Of a stretch of 38,615 bases of DNA, positions 14,804 to 23,863 are shown piece by piece (position 1 is the stretch's first letter; the number at the start of each line of letters is the position of its first letter). The stretch is from Ferruginibacter sp. (GTDB taxonomy: Bacteria; Bacteroidota; Bacteroidia; Chitinophagales; Chitinophagaceae): assembly GCA_025362235.1 (NCBI GenBank), contig JANYGZ010000043.1:1-38615 (forward strand). The letters run 5' to 3'. The notes below the pieces were generated by a model. The model was not told the origin of the DNA. It saw nothing but the letters and a program-made list of their open reading frames with translations, and did no database searches. The position numbers were made by a program, and so were the translations under genes.

Positions 14804-17800
14804 ATGAAATTACCTTACCACCCAGCCAACAAACTCATCATCGCTGCAACTCTTTATTTAACGGCATTGCTCAATACTACTGCGTTTGCTCAACTTGATT
14901 CAAGGTATTTAACACAGTATACGGAACTTGACGGGGTTCCCGGCGCACAAGTTTCTGCAATATTACCCGACAGGCATGGTTATATATGGATTGGCACTAT
15001 CAACGGTTTAGCCCGTTATGATGGCTACGAATTTAAAAGATACTTTAGTAACCCAAACGATAGTACCTCTATTAAAGGGTTGCCTGTATGGTCGTTGTTT
15101 GAAGACCATATAGGGCAAATTTGGGCAGGTTGCGGCCCAAGCTTTTTGAATGTGTATAATCCCATCAGCAAATCTTTCAGGCAACTTGATTTTACAAGCC
15201 TGGTTGACCACCCCGCAAATGTTGAAATAGGTGTTAAAGCCATCAGCGAAGATGATAAGGGAAGAATATACTTTGGTGTTTCAAGCAATTACGGCGAACC
15301 CATTTCACACGGCCTTTTGTACCTGGATGAAAAAGATGGCCAACTAAAAAGATTTATCAGTGCTGATATCATTCAAAATGTAGTGAGTATTACCAAAGAC
15401 AAAGATGGCAATACCTGGTTTTTAAGTTATGGTGGTTTCTTTAAAATTGATGCCAACCAAAAACTTAGCAGAATTTATGCGCTTGATAAAGAGGCAAAAA
15501 AAAATAACGACTATGCCAATGATATTAAATGTGCTAAAGACGGGCATGTATGGATGATAACCGGTAAATCTAAATTATTGGATTTTAATCCCGCAGACAG
15601 TTCGTATAAAATTTTTACTCCCACAGGAGTATTTGCAGAAAATTACAATTATTGTAAAATCACCTTTGACAAAAACGGAGATATTTGGATGGGTACCCAA
15701 AACGGTTTACTGAGTTTTAACAAGGCAACGGGACAATTTGAAATTTTTAAAAATGAATCACCAAAACAACTGGAAAAAGCTGCCATACTTAATGTACAAT
15801 TTGATTCATTCGGGGCTTTATGGATAGGTACAGCAGAAAAAGGATTACTTAAATACGAGAAACGGGCCATATTTAAATCGTACAGTTTTAATAAAGATGA
15901 TAAAAATAGCCTAACTCCCGGATGGGCTAATATTATTTATGAAGCCCAGGATGGAAAAATATGGATCACCACATCAGGCGGAAATGCAGGAGGTATAAAT
16001 GAACTGGACCTGCAAACAAATACTATTCGCCCAATTCCATTTCGTTCCATTTTACACGGGTATTATAATGTAAATGGACTAACGGAATCTGCTCCCGGCG
16101 AATTGCTAATAAGCCCCAATATGAGTATCTACCAAATGTCAACTAAAACCAATGTATTACAAAAAACAGCACTGAATGGTGTGCCTCCTACTACGAGCAT
16201 TAACCAGTTTTATAAAGACAGCAAAGGAAATTTATGGCTATGTACATTTATCGGGTTATACAAAAAAGATAAAGGAACAGAAATATTTAAAAGATACGAT
16301 TTAAGTAGTGTAAATGGCAATGCCAGTAGTAATGAAATTACCCGTGCTTTTGAAAGCAAAAAACATGGTTTATGGCTGACCACTAATAATGGGTTGTTTT
16401 TATATAACTATACAACCGATAAAATTGAAAGGCATGGGTTTGATAAAAAAACAGGGGATATTTTTATAACACAGGATATTAATTCTTTTTATGAAGACAG
16501 TACAGGCATGGCATGGGTGGGCACCTGGCAGGGTGGTCTTAGTATGTATAACATAGCAACAAAAAAAATAAAAACATATACCCGCAATGATGGTTTACCT
16601 TCTATGAGTATTCAGGCCATCCTTGCCGATAAAAAAAATAATACCTTATGGCTTAGTACGTTTGACGGCCTTAGCAGGTTTGATTTAAAAACAAAACAAT
16701 TCAATAATTTCTCCATTGCTGATGGCATACAGAGCCAGCTATTTGCAGATGGATCTAATTTAATAACATCCGGCGGGCTTTTTATTTTTGGGGGTTCAAA
16801 TGGTATAACCATTTTTAACCCGGATGACATCAACAAAAATTCAGCTCCTCCAAAAGTTTTTTTAACAGAATTAAAGTTGTTTAACAGATCAGTTATTCCC
16901 GGCGAAAAATCTATTTTAAAAAAACCTGTTGATGAAACAAAAGAAATTGTGCTGGCCTACGACCAGAATAATATATCGCTTGAATTTTTAGCCATACAAT
17001 ATTCCAATTCCTCTAAAAATACTTATGCGTATAAACTGGAAAATTATGACAACGAATGGCGGGACGTTGGCAATCAGCATGTAGCTTTTTACCCCAATCT
17101 TCCGCCCGGCGAATACATATTTCATGTAAAAGCAGCTAATAGCAATGGTGTATGGAACGAGGAAGGCGCTGCATTAAAAATAACTGTAATGCCTCCATGG
17201 TGGAAGACAACCTGGGCATACATTGCATACCTGTTTTTACTGATCGGTGCATCATTTGCAGTAAACCGCTACCTGCGAAGCCGCTTACTTGAAAAAGAAC
17301 GGGAACGCAGCAGGGCAAAGGAATTAGAGCAGGCTAAAGAAATTGAAAAAGCTTATCATACATTGGAGCAAACGCATGAGACACTGAAGGCCACTCAAAC
17401 CCAATTGATACAATCCGAAAAAATGGCTTCGCTGGGAGAATTGACTGCAGGCATTGCACATGAAATTCAAAACCCTTTAAACTTTGTTAATAATTTTAGT
17501 GAGATAAACACTGAATTGATTGAGGAATTGCTGGAAGGACGCAAAAAAGAAATTCGTAATGTAAAAAATGAAGATGCCCTAATTAATGATATCAAAGCAA
17601 ATGAAGAAAAAATAAATCATCATGGTAAACGTGCAGATGCCATTGTAAAAGGTATGCTGCAACATTCACAAAAAAGTACAGGTCACAAAGAATCGGCAGA
17701 TATTAATGCTTTGGCTGATGAATATCTGCGGTTGGCTTATCATGGTCTTCGTGCAAAAGACAAATCCTTCAATGCAACATTGAAAACAAATTTTGATCAA

Positions 17801-18199
17801 TCAATTGAAAAAATAAATATAGTTCCACAGGATATTGGAAGAGTCTTATTGAATTTGATCAATAATGCCTTTTATGCAGTGAATGAGAAAGCAAAGCAAC
17901 AAGTTGCAAGCTATGAACCAACAGTTGCAGTTAGTACAAAAAGAATAGATAGCAAAATTGAAATAAAAGTAGTAGACAATGGGAATGGTATTCCAAAAAA
18001 TATTGTTGATAAAATATTTCAGCCATTCTTTACAACAAAACCAACCGGGCAAGGTACCGGATTAGGGTTGAGTTTAAGTTATGATATTGTTAAAGCGCAT
18101 GGTGGCGAAATAAAGGTACAGAGCAAAGAAGGCGAAGGCCTGCCTGCAGGACAGGCAGGAACTGAGTTTATTATTCAATTACCGATTATCAATGCTTAA
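14804..18199 (+). CDS. Reg_prop/Y_Y_Y sensor histidine kinase
   Basis: The signal peptide (about 1-29, ending TTAFAQ) leads into propeller blades (GYIWIGTINGLARYDGY, GQIWAGCG, GDIWMGTQNG, GALWIGTAEKG, GMAWVGTWQGG). The Y_Y_Y domain lies at about 722-795 (NISLEFLAIQYSNS...YAYKLENYDNEW), ending PPWW. A membrane helix at about 797-820 and a long coiled coil (EKERERSRAKELEQAKEIEKAY) lead to DHp His886 and HATPase_c. Near its C-terminus the stretch LPAGQAG interrupts the EGEG-TEF region seen in all paralogues, encoded by a GC-rich palindrome. It ends LPIINA with no inverted-repeat element. Its last 8 bases overlap the next kinase, suggesting co-translation. Confidence 0.95.
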   Translation: MKLPYHPANKLIIAATLYLTALLNTTAFAQLDSRYLTQYTELDGVPGAQVSAILPDRHGYIWIGTINGLARYDGYEFKRYFSNPNDSTSIKGLPVWSLFEDHIGQIWAGCGPSFLNVYNPISKSFRQLDFTSLVDHPANVEIGVKAISEDDKGRIYFGVSSNYGEPISHGLLYLDEKDGQLKRFISADIIQNVVSITKDKDGNTWFLSYGGFFKIDANQKLSRIYALDKEAKKNNDYANDIKCAKDGHVWMITGKSKLLDFNPADSSYKIFTPTGVFAENYNYCKITFDKNGDIWMGTQNGLLSFNKATGQFEIFKNESPKQLEKAAILNVQFDSFGALWIGTAEKGLLKYEKRAIFKSYSFNKDDKNSLTPGWANIIYEAQDGKIWITTSGGNAGGINELDLQTNTIRPIPFRSILHGYYNVNGLTESAPGELLISPNMSIYQMSTKTNVLQKTALNGVPPTTSINQFYKDSKGNLWLCTFIGLYKKDKGTEIFKRYDLSSVNGNASSNEITRAFESKKHGLWLTTNNGLFLYNYTTDKIERHGFDKKTGDIFITQDINSFYEDSTGMAWVGTWQGGLSMYNIATKKIKTYTRNDGLPSMSIQAILADKKNNTLWLSTFDGLSRFDLKTKQFNNFSIADGIQSQLFADGSNLITSGGLFIFGGSNGITIFNPDDINKNSAPPKVFLTELKLFNRSVIPGEKSILKKPVDETKEIVLAYDQNNISLEFLAIQYSNSSKNTYAYKLENYDNEWRDVGNQHVAFYPNLPPGEYIFHVKAANSNGVWNEEGAALKITVMPPWWKTTWAYIAYLFLLIGASFAVNRYLRSRLLEKERERSRAKELEQAKEIEKAYHTLEQTHETLKATQTQLIQSEKMASLGELTAGIAHEIQNPLNFVNNFSEINTELIEELLEGRKKEIRNVKNEDALINDIKANEEKINHHGKRADAIVKGMLQHSQKSTGHKESADINALADEYLRLAYHGLRAKDKSFNATLKTNFDQSIEKINIVPQDIGRVLLNLINNAFYAVNEKAKQQVASYEPTVAVSTKRIDSKIEIKVVDNGNGIPKNIVDKIFQPFFTTKPTGQGTGLGLSLSYDIVKAHGGEIKVQSKEGEGLPAGQAGTEFIIQLPIINA
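18139..18159 (+). repeat. In-frame palindromic insertion (21 bp) near a kinase C-terminus
   Basis: Arms CCTGCCT (18139-18145) and AGGCAGG (18153-18159) surround a 7-nt loop, encoding LPAGQAG. Paralogues read EGEGSEF or EGEGTEF without it. It is almost the same sequence as the insertion at 4022-4044 in another kinase, at a different position, so this is movement of a short palindrome and not shared ancestry of the site. Confidence 0.85.
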
Positions 18200-20162
18200 T
18201 ATGAAACGATATATCCTCATTGCTTTTTGTGTTGGTATTTGCTTTGGTATTGTTGCACAGCCATTGCCGGATAGTGTAAAGGTTTTGTACAATAAAGCAA
18301 AAACAGGTTCGGAAAAAGGAGAAGTCCTCACACTTTATCTTCTGTCAATAAAAGATGGCAGCAATTTTTTTACGGTATGTTTAGGATTAAGCAACTATTT
18401 TAAGAATAACAACGACCAGGCAGCCTTTGATTATGTTCAATTACTCGTATCCGGTAACTTGTCAGCAATAGGTGATTTTGCCACTGCCTTAAATCAATCG
18501 CTTGCGATTTTAACCCGGTTTGAAAACAGAAATGATGAATATGGAATAGTAGTTGCCAACATTATGGTTAGCCTTGCTTATTATTATTCAGGAGATAAAG
18601 AAAAGTCCATTGCATTTCAGAAAAAAGCAATTTCCCGGGCATTTTTAATTGGAAACAAAAGAGTGCTGGCCGCCAGCTACAGTAATCTTGGTTCAGCGTA
18701 CTCGCTAAATGGAATGCCCGACTCCGGCTTGTTTTATGTTCAGCAGGCCATTAAATATTCGAGAGAAATAAATGACCCGGTAAAACTTGCTGGTGCGTTT
18801 TGTAATTTGGCAGAAACGTATATAGAGCTAAAAAAATATGACCTGGCCCTTTCTTATGCAAGAGAGTCAATGGTTTACGCAAGTATTTTAGATATGGTGT
18901 CTCATGCTTGGACGATGAATGCCTTTGCGCAGATATTCCTGGAAACAAACCAGCAGGACAGTGCAAGATATTATGCCCGTTTGGCTATCGACCTGTCAGC
19001 TAAAAGAGGACTTAAAGACCAGTTGCAACGAGCTTATCAATATTTATCCGCTTCGTATGAAAAAACCGGAAAAACAGATAGTGCATTTAAATACTACAGG
19101 CTTGCCATTAATACAAAAGATTCACTTTTTAATACACAAAAAGTAAAGCAGGTTCAGGCAATCAATTTCCAGGAACAAATGCGAAAGCAGGAAGCTGAAC
19201 AGGAAAAGATACAAATGCAAAATAAAATCAGGACATATGCTATGCTTTCAGGTTTAGCCATCGTTTTCATTATTGCATTTTTCCTTTATCGCAATAACAG
19301 GCAAAAGCAAAAAGCCAATACTTTACTTCAACAACAAAAGGAAAAAGTAGAAATTACTTTATCAGAACTTAAATCCACCCAGGCTCAACTCATCCAATCA
19401 GAAAAAATGGCTAGCCTTGGTGAACTGACCGCAGGCATCGCACATGAAATACAAAACCCGTTAAACTTTGTAAATAATTTTAGTGAAGTAAGCAGAGAGT
19501 TAATTGATGAATTGAAAGTTGAAAATGGAAAATTGAAAATGGAGAGAGACGAAAAGTTGCAAAACGAAATTTTAAATGACCTCGATAGTAACCTTGAAAA
19601 AATAAACCACCACGGCAAACGTGCAGATGCCATTGTAAAAGGTATGTTACAGCATTCGCAAAAAAGTACAGGACAAAAAGAGCCCAATGATATTAATGCT
19701 TTATGTGATGAATATTTGAGATTAGCTTATCATGGTTTAAGAGCAGAAGACAAAGATTTCAATATAACATTTAAAACAGATTTTGATCCATCACTTGAAA
19801 AAATAAATATCATTCCGCAGGATATTGGAAGGGTGTTGTTGAATTTATACAATAATGCTTTTTATGCAGTAAGCCAAAAGCAAAAGGCAGAAAGCAAAGA
19901 ATACGAACCAACCGTTTCAGTAAGTACAAAAAAGATGGGCAATAAGATATTCATTTCGGTAAAAGACAACGGCAACGGCATTCCTCAAAACATCGTTGAT
20001 AAGATATTTCAACCATTCTTCACCACCAAACCAACAGGGCAGGGAACAGGTTTGGGTTTAAGTTTAAGTTATGATATTATTAAAGCACATGGCGGCGAGA
20101 TAAAAGTGGAGACGAAAGAAGGGGAAGGAAGTGAGTTTATAATTAAATTACCCCATCAATAA
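18192..20162 (+). CDS. TPR-type sensor histidine kinase
   Basis: The start is ATG 18192 inside the upstream gene's end; the ATG at 18201 (MKRYILIAFCVGICFG) is equally possible and gives the same signal peptide. Residues 40-310 are helical TPR-like repeats (e.g. LAASYSNLGSAYSLNGMPDS, LAGAFCNLAETYIELKKYDL) on the periplasmic side. One membrane helix (about 349-367) is followed by YRNNRQKQKANTLLQQQK, shared word for word with the other TPR kinase. DHp His418 and HATPase_c follow. The DHp loop contains a VENGKLKMERDEK tract encoded by a GAAAATGGAAAATTGAAAATGG repeat. It ends LPHQ and has no inverted-repeat element after it. The signal is unknown. Confidence 0.94.
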   Translation: MLNMKRYILIAFCVGICFGIVAQPLPDSVKVLYNKAKTGSEKGEVLTLYLLSIKDGSNFFTVCLGLSNYFKNNNDQAAFDYVQLLVSGNLSAIGDFATALNQSLAILTRFENRNDEYGIVVANIMVSLAYYYSGDKEKSIAFQKKAISRAFLIGNKRVLAASYSNLGSAYSLNGMPDSGLFYVQQAIKYSREINDPVKLAGAFCNLAETYIELKKYDLALSYARESMVYASILDMVSHAWTMNAFAQIFLETNQQDSARYYARLAIDLSAKRGLKDQLQRAYQYLSASYEKTGKTDSAFKYYRLAINTKDSLFNTQKVKQVQAINFQEQMRKQEAEQEKIQMQNKIRTYAMLSGLAIVFIIAFFLYRNNRQKQKANTLLQQQKEKVEITLSELKSTQAQLIQSEKMASLGELTAGIAHEIQNPLNFVNNFSEVSRELIDELKVENGKLKMERDEKLQNEILNDLDSNLEKINHHGKRADAIVKGMLQHSQKSTGQKEPNDINALCDEYLRLAYHGLRAEDKDFNITFKTDFDPSLEKINIIPQDIGRVLLNLYNNAFYAVSQKQKAESKEYEPTVSVSTKKMGNKIFISVKDNGNGIPQNIVDKIFQPFFTTKPTGQGTGLGLSLSYDIIKAHGGEIKVETKEGEGSEFIIKLPHQ

Positions 20163-20180
20163 TAATCTAATACACAGCAT

Positions 20181-23100
20181 ATGAAAAAAATATTTTTTAT
20201 CATTTTTATTTTTTGCTTTTCTGCGGTACAGGCCCAGTATAAAAAGCCATTTTTTTATACCCTATCTGTAATGTCTGGTTTGCCGGAAGCCAACATAGTA
20301 TCGTCGCTGCAGGATAAAAAAGGCTATATGTGGTTTGGTACCCAAAATGGTTTGGTAAGATATGATGGATATCAATTAAAGCCATACCCTTTGTTAAATG
20401 ATGAAGGGCTTGTGGTAAGCCCCAGTACTGTAAATTATTTATACGAAGACAGCAGGGGGAAATTGTGGGCCTTTTGCTACCAGCAGGGAATTTATTTCTA
20501 CGATGGTTTGAAAGATGCTTTTTTTAAACTTCCATTAGATAAACAGTTTATGGAGAGGTTAAAAAAAGCGGACTTTTTTAGAAAGTGGATAGAAGATAAA
20601 CAACAGCCCCATATGAATTGGTTTTTTACGGTCAATTCAGCAGAAGATAAAAACCATATTTATTTATTTGATGACAGCCACAACACATTTGAAGATTTTA
20701 GTGTAAATAGTAAAGGGAGGAATTTTGTACCAATGGATAAGGGTGCCGACATTGCACAGGATGCCAATGGAAAAATATGGATAATGGAAGATACATTACT
20801 GAGTTATTTTGACTGGAAGACAAAATCATTTCAACCCTTTTTTGTGCTTCCCCCCGACCTTGCAAAAAAATATTATTTTTCTGTTATTACACCCGACCCT
20901 GCTGATGCGGATATACTATGGCTGAATACCTACATACCAAACGAAAGACATTATACACGTAAATTTTTACGGTTAAATACCAAAACAAAAGCCTATAAAA
21001 TAGTTACTACCGACAGCGTCAATCCAGGTGCGAGAGCTGCAGATAGTTACCTGCGCATTTTTACTGATTCATTAAAACGGGTTTGGTTTGCTACTGAAAA
21101 AACTATAGCAATGTATAACGGGCGAAACGGGCAGTTTACCAATTTTGCTTTAAACATTCCGCCCGCAAATAGTGATAGGCCTTTTGTGAATTGTATAACA
21201 TCAGATGCCACGGGTAACTTATGGATTGGTGGAAATTTTAAAGGGCTGATTTATTTAAATGTTACAAAAGGCGTTAGCAATTTTTCAGACGTAACTAACG
21301 ATGAGGGCAGCCTGCCTGATAACTTTGACATCAATAAACTATTTTTTGACAGGATGGGCACCCTATGGGTAAATATGCCTTTTAGCGGCATTGCTTATTT
21401 AGACCGGCAAAAATCTTTGTTTACATCAGTTCTAATTATTCCACCCACTATCAAAGCCGACAAAAAAATAACTTCAGAACCATACAGCATCAGGGGAAAT
21501 GATGGAGACAGCATTTTTTTTGTATCAGATGATGTGCATCTTTTTGCCTGGAACTACCAGCAAAATAATTTTAAGAAACTAGCCTTTGAAGAAAACAAAT
21601 TGCATGGCGATATTGGAATTGTTGTAAAAGACAACAATGGAACCATATGGATGTTGGGCCATGGGCTTAAAAATTATAACCCGCTTACAAAAAAAATAAA
21701 AAATTATTACCCAAAAGACAGCAGTTCAAAGAGGCGTGATTATATGACTGCTATAGCCATCGGCGAAGAAGGAAAATTATGGATAGGCACAGCAGAGAAT
21801 GGGCTGTACAGTTTTGACAAACAAAGCGAGGCTTTTACTCATTACCCGTTTATAAAAAATGATTTTACCATAACCCCCGTAAATGCATTAGACGATAATA
21901 GGGTTCATTGCTTATTATTAGATTCTGATGGAATATTATGGATTGGTACAGAAAAAGGTGGGCTTAACCGCTTTGACACGAGGACAGAAAAATTTACCTC
22001 GTTTCTTAATTATAAAAACGGTTTATTTGGTGTAGTTAGTTTATACGAAGACAATCATAAACGGTTATGGGCCGGTACATATCAATCGGGCTTATTTGTA
22101 GTAGATAAAAAAAACGGGACATTTAACAGGTACACAGAAAAAGATGGATTGATCCATAATGGCATATTTAGCATTACAGAAGATATAGAAGGCAATGCCT
22201 GGGTTAAGACACAGCGGGGCATATCAAGATTTAACCCTGCAACAAAAATGTTTACAAACTATCCAATAGACATTGGAACTGATGCTTATCAGCTAAATGG
22301 CTTTTTCAGGGAAACAAGTGGCGTATTGCATATTAGTACCAAGAATGGGTTGATTTCGTTTGATCCTGCAAAGATGCATGAAAGCACTGCTCCGCCAGCC
22401 ATAATTATAGAATCGGTCAGGTACCCTGCTGCCAATAACAGGGATACCATTTTAAATGTTGACGAAAGAAATAACCTGCAATTAAAGTACAACGAAAACA
22501 GGATTAGTTTTAAATTTGTTGCCCTGCATTATGCCAATGCTACGGCAAATCAATACGCTTATAAAATGGATGGGTACAATAAAGAATGGATAAGCGCAGC
22601 CAATCCAAGACCGGTCTTTTACTCCAACCTTTCGCCTGGAACCTATACCTTTCATGTTAAGGCCAGCAACAGCGATGGTTTATGGAATGAGACAGGGGCC
22701 AGTTTTACTTTTACAATTTCACCACCATGGTGGTTTACCTGGTGGGCATATTGCGTGTATGCTTTGCTGATAGGTGGAAGTATCTGGGCATTTATTCAAT
22801 ACCGGTCAAGGGCCTTACGCAAAGAGAACCTTGTTTTGGAAGAAAAAGTAAATGACCGTACAAAACGGCTGCAGCAATCAATAGAAACAATTAAGTCTAC
22901 ACAGGCTCAGCTCATTCAATCCGAAAAAATGGCCAGCCTTGGTGAGTTAACTGCTGGTATTGCACACGAAATAAAGAACCCTTTAAATTTTGTAAATAAT
23001 TTTAGTGAAGTAAGTAAGGAGTTGCTTGATGAAATGAAAACAGAATTAGACAATGGCAATACTGCCAATGCAAAAGAAATTGCGGACGATTTAATTCAGA

Positions 23101-23672
23101 ATCTCGAAAAAATAAACCACCACGGCAAAAGAGCCGATGCCATTGTAAAAGGAATGCTGCAGCACAGCCAAAGCAGCAGCGGTATAAAAGAGTCCACAGA
23201 TATCAATGACCTTTGCGATGAATATTTTAGATTAACGTATCACGGTTTAAGGGCTAAAGACAATAGCTTTAATGCAATCATTAAAACTGATTTTGATAAA
23301 AGCATTGACAACATAAATATTATTCCTCAGGACATTGGAAAAGTGTTGCAGAATTTATATAACAATGCATTTTATGCTGTTGCGGAAAAAAAGAAACAAC
23401 AACCCGATGAATATAATCCAGCGGTTTCTGTAAGCACGAAGAAAACCGGTGATACTATTTCCATTAGTGTAAATGACAATGGCAACGGCATTCCTCAAAA
23501 AATAGTTGATAAAATCTTTCAACCATTTTTTACAACAAAACCCACAGGCCAGGGAACAGGGCTGGGATTATCATTGGCGTATGATATTGTAAAAGCTCAT
23601 GGTGGAGAAATAAAAGTAGAAACGAAGGAAGGTGAAGGAAGTGAGTTTGTGGTTCAATTACCTGTTGTCTGA
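20181..23672 (+). CDS. Reg_prop/Y_Y_Y sensor histidine kinase
   Basis: The signal peptide (MKKIFFIIFIFCFSAVQAQ) is followed by divergent propeller blades (GYMWFGTQNGLVRYDGY, GNLWIGGNFKG, GKLWIGTAENG, GILWIGTEKGG). Y_Y_Y lies at about 766-845 (ISFKFVALHYANA...YAYKMDGYNKEW), ending PPWW, with a membrane helix at about 847-871, then DHp His929 and HATPase_c. The residue after HEI is Lys (AHEIKNPLNF), where the other kinases have Gln; both occur in functional kinases. The loop between DHp helices is the TELDNGN form shared with the first kinase. The gene lies 18 bp after the TPR kinase, so it is probably in the same transcript. Its final Val and TGA are the left end of an inverted-repeat element. 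Confidence 0.95.
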   Translation: MKKIFFIIFIFCFSAVQAQYKKPFFYTLSVMSGLPEANIVSSLQDKKGYMWFGTQNGLVRYDGYQLKPYPLLNDEGLVVSPSTVNYLYEDSRGKLWAFCYQQGIYFYDGLKDAFFKLPLDKQFMERLKKADFFRKWIEDKQQPHMNWFFTVNSAEDKNHIYLFDDSHNTFEDFSVNSKGRNFVPMDKGADIAQDANGKIWIMEDTLLSYFDWKTKSFQPFFVLPPDLAKKYYFSVITPDPADADILWLNTYIPNERHYTRKFLRLNTKTKAYKIVTTDSVNPGARAADSYLRIFTDSLKRVWFATEKTIAMYNGRNGQFTNFALNIPPANSDRPFVNCITSDATGNLWIGGNFKGLIYLNVTKGVSNFSDVTNDEGSLPDNFDINKLFFDRMGTLWVNMPFSGIAYLDRQKSLFTSVLIIPPTIKADKKITSEPYSIRGNDGDSIFFVSDDVHLFAWNYQQNNFKKLAFEENKLHGDIGIVVKDNNGTIWMLGHGLKNYNPLTKKIKNYYPKDSSSKRRDYMTAIAIGEEGKLWIGTAENGLYSFDKQSEAFTHYPFIKNDFTITPVNALDDNRVHCLLLDSDGILWIGTEKGGLNRFDTRTEKFTSFLNYKNGLFGVVSLYEDNHKRLWAGTYQSGLFVVDKKNGTFNRYTEKDGLIHNGIFSITEDIEGNAWVKTQRGISRFNPATKMFTNYPIDIGTDAYQLNGFFRETSGVLHISTKNGLISFDPAKMHESTAPPAIIIESVRYPAANNRDTILNVDERNNLQLKYNENRISFKFVALHYANATANQYAYKMDGYNKEWISAANPRPVFYSNLSPGTYTFHVKASNSDGLWNETGASFTFTISPPWWFTWWAYCVYALLIGGSIWAFIQYRSRALRKENLVLEEKVNDRTKRLQQSIETIKSTQAQLIQSEKMASLGELTAGIAHEIKNPLNFVNNFSEVSKELLDEMKTELDNGNTANAKEIADDLIQNLEKINHHGKRADAIVKGMLQHSQSSSGIKESTDINDLCDEYFRLTYHGLRAKDNSFNAIIKTDFDKSIDNINIIPQDIGKVLQNLYNNAFYAVAEKKKQQPDEYNPAVSVSTKKTGDTISISVNDNGNGIPQKIVDKIFQPFFTTKPTGQGTGLGLSLAYDIVKAHGGEIKVETKEGEGSEFVVQLPVV

Positions 23673-23763
23673 ATCACAGATTAAAACGATTAAAGGATTT
23701 CACAGATCTGCTATATACAGAAATCAGTGGAATCTGTTAATCCAAAAAATCCGTGATTCTGAC
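23667..23763 (+). repeat. Inverted-repeat element, full copy
   Basis: The 97-bp imperfect palindrome runs from GTCTGAATCACAGATT to AATCCGTGATTCTGAC. It provides the last Val codon and TGA of the upstream kinase and is directly followed by a kinase tail copy starting at NYDII. GGAATCTGTTAATCCAAAAA is identical with the copy at 13459-13587. Confidence 0.85.
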
Positions 23764-23764
23764 A

Positions 23765-23857
23765 AACTATGATATTATTAAAGCACACGGGGGCGAAATA
23801 AAAGTAGAAACAACGGAAGGTGAAGGAACTGAGTTTATTATTGAATTAGTAGCATAA
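23765..23857 (+). pseudogene. Orphan kinase 3'-tail copy (31 codons)
   Basis: It encodes NYDIIKAHGGEIKVETTEGE followed by GTEFIIELVA and TAA, the C-terminal end of a kinase without the rest. It starts at the same codon as the other tail copies and its own end (IELVA) differs from the LPVV end of the kinase just upstream. The next kinase ATG is 6 bp after its stop, the spacing of a normal kinase-kinase junction. It is open with no start codon. Confidence 0.8.
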
Positions 23858-23863
23858 AATAAC

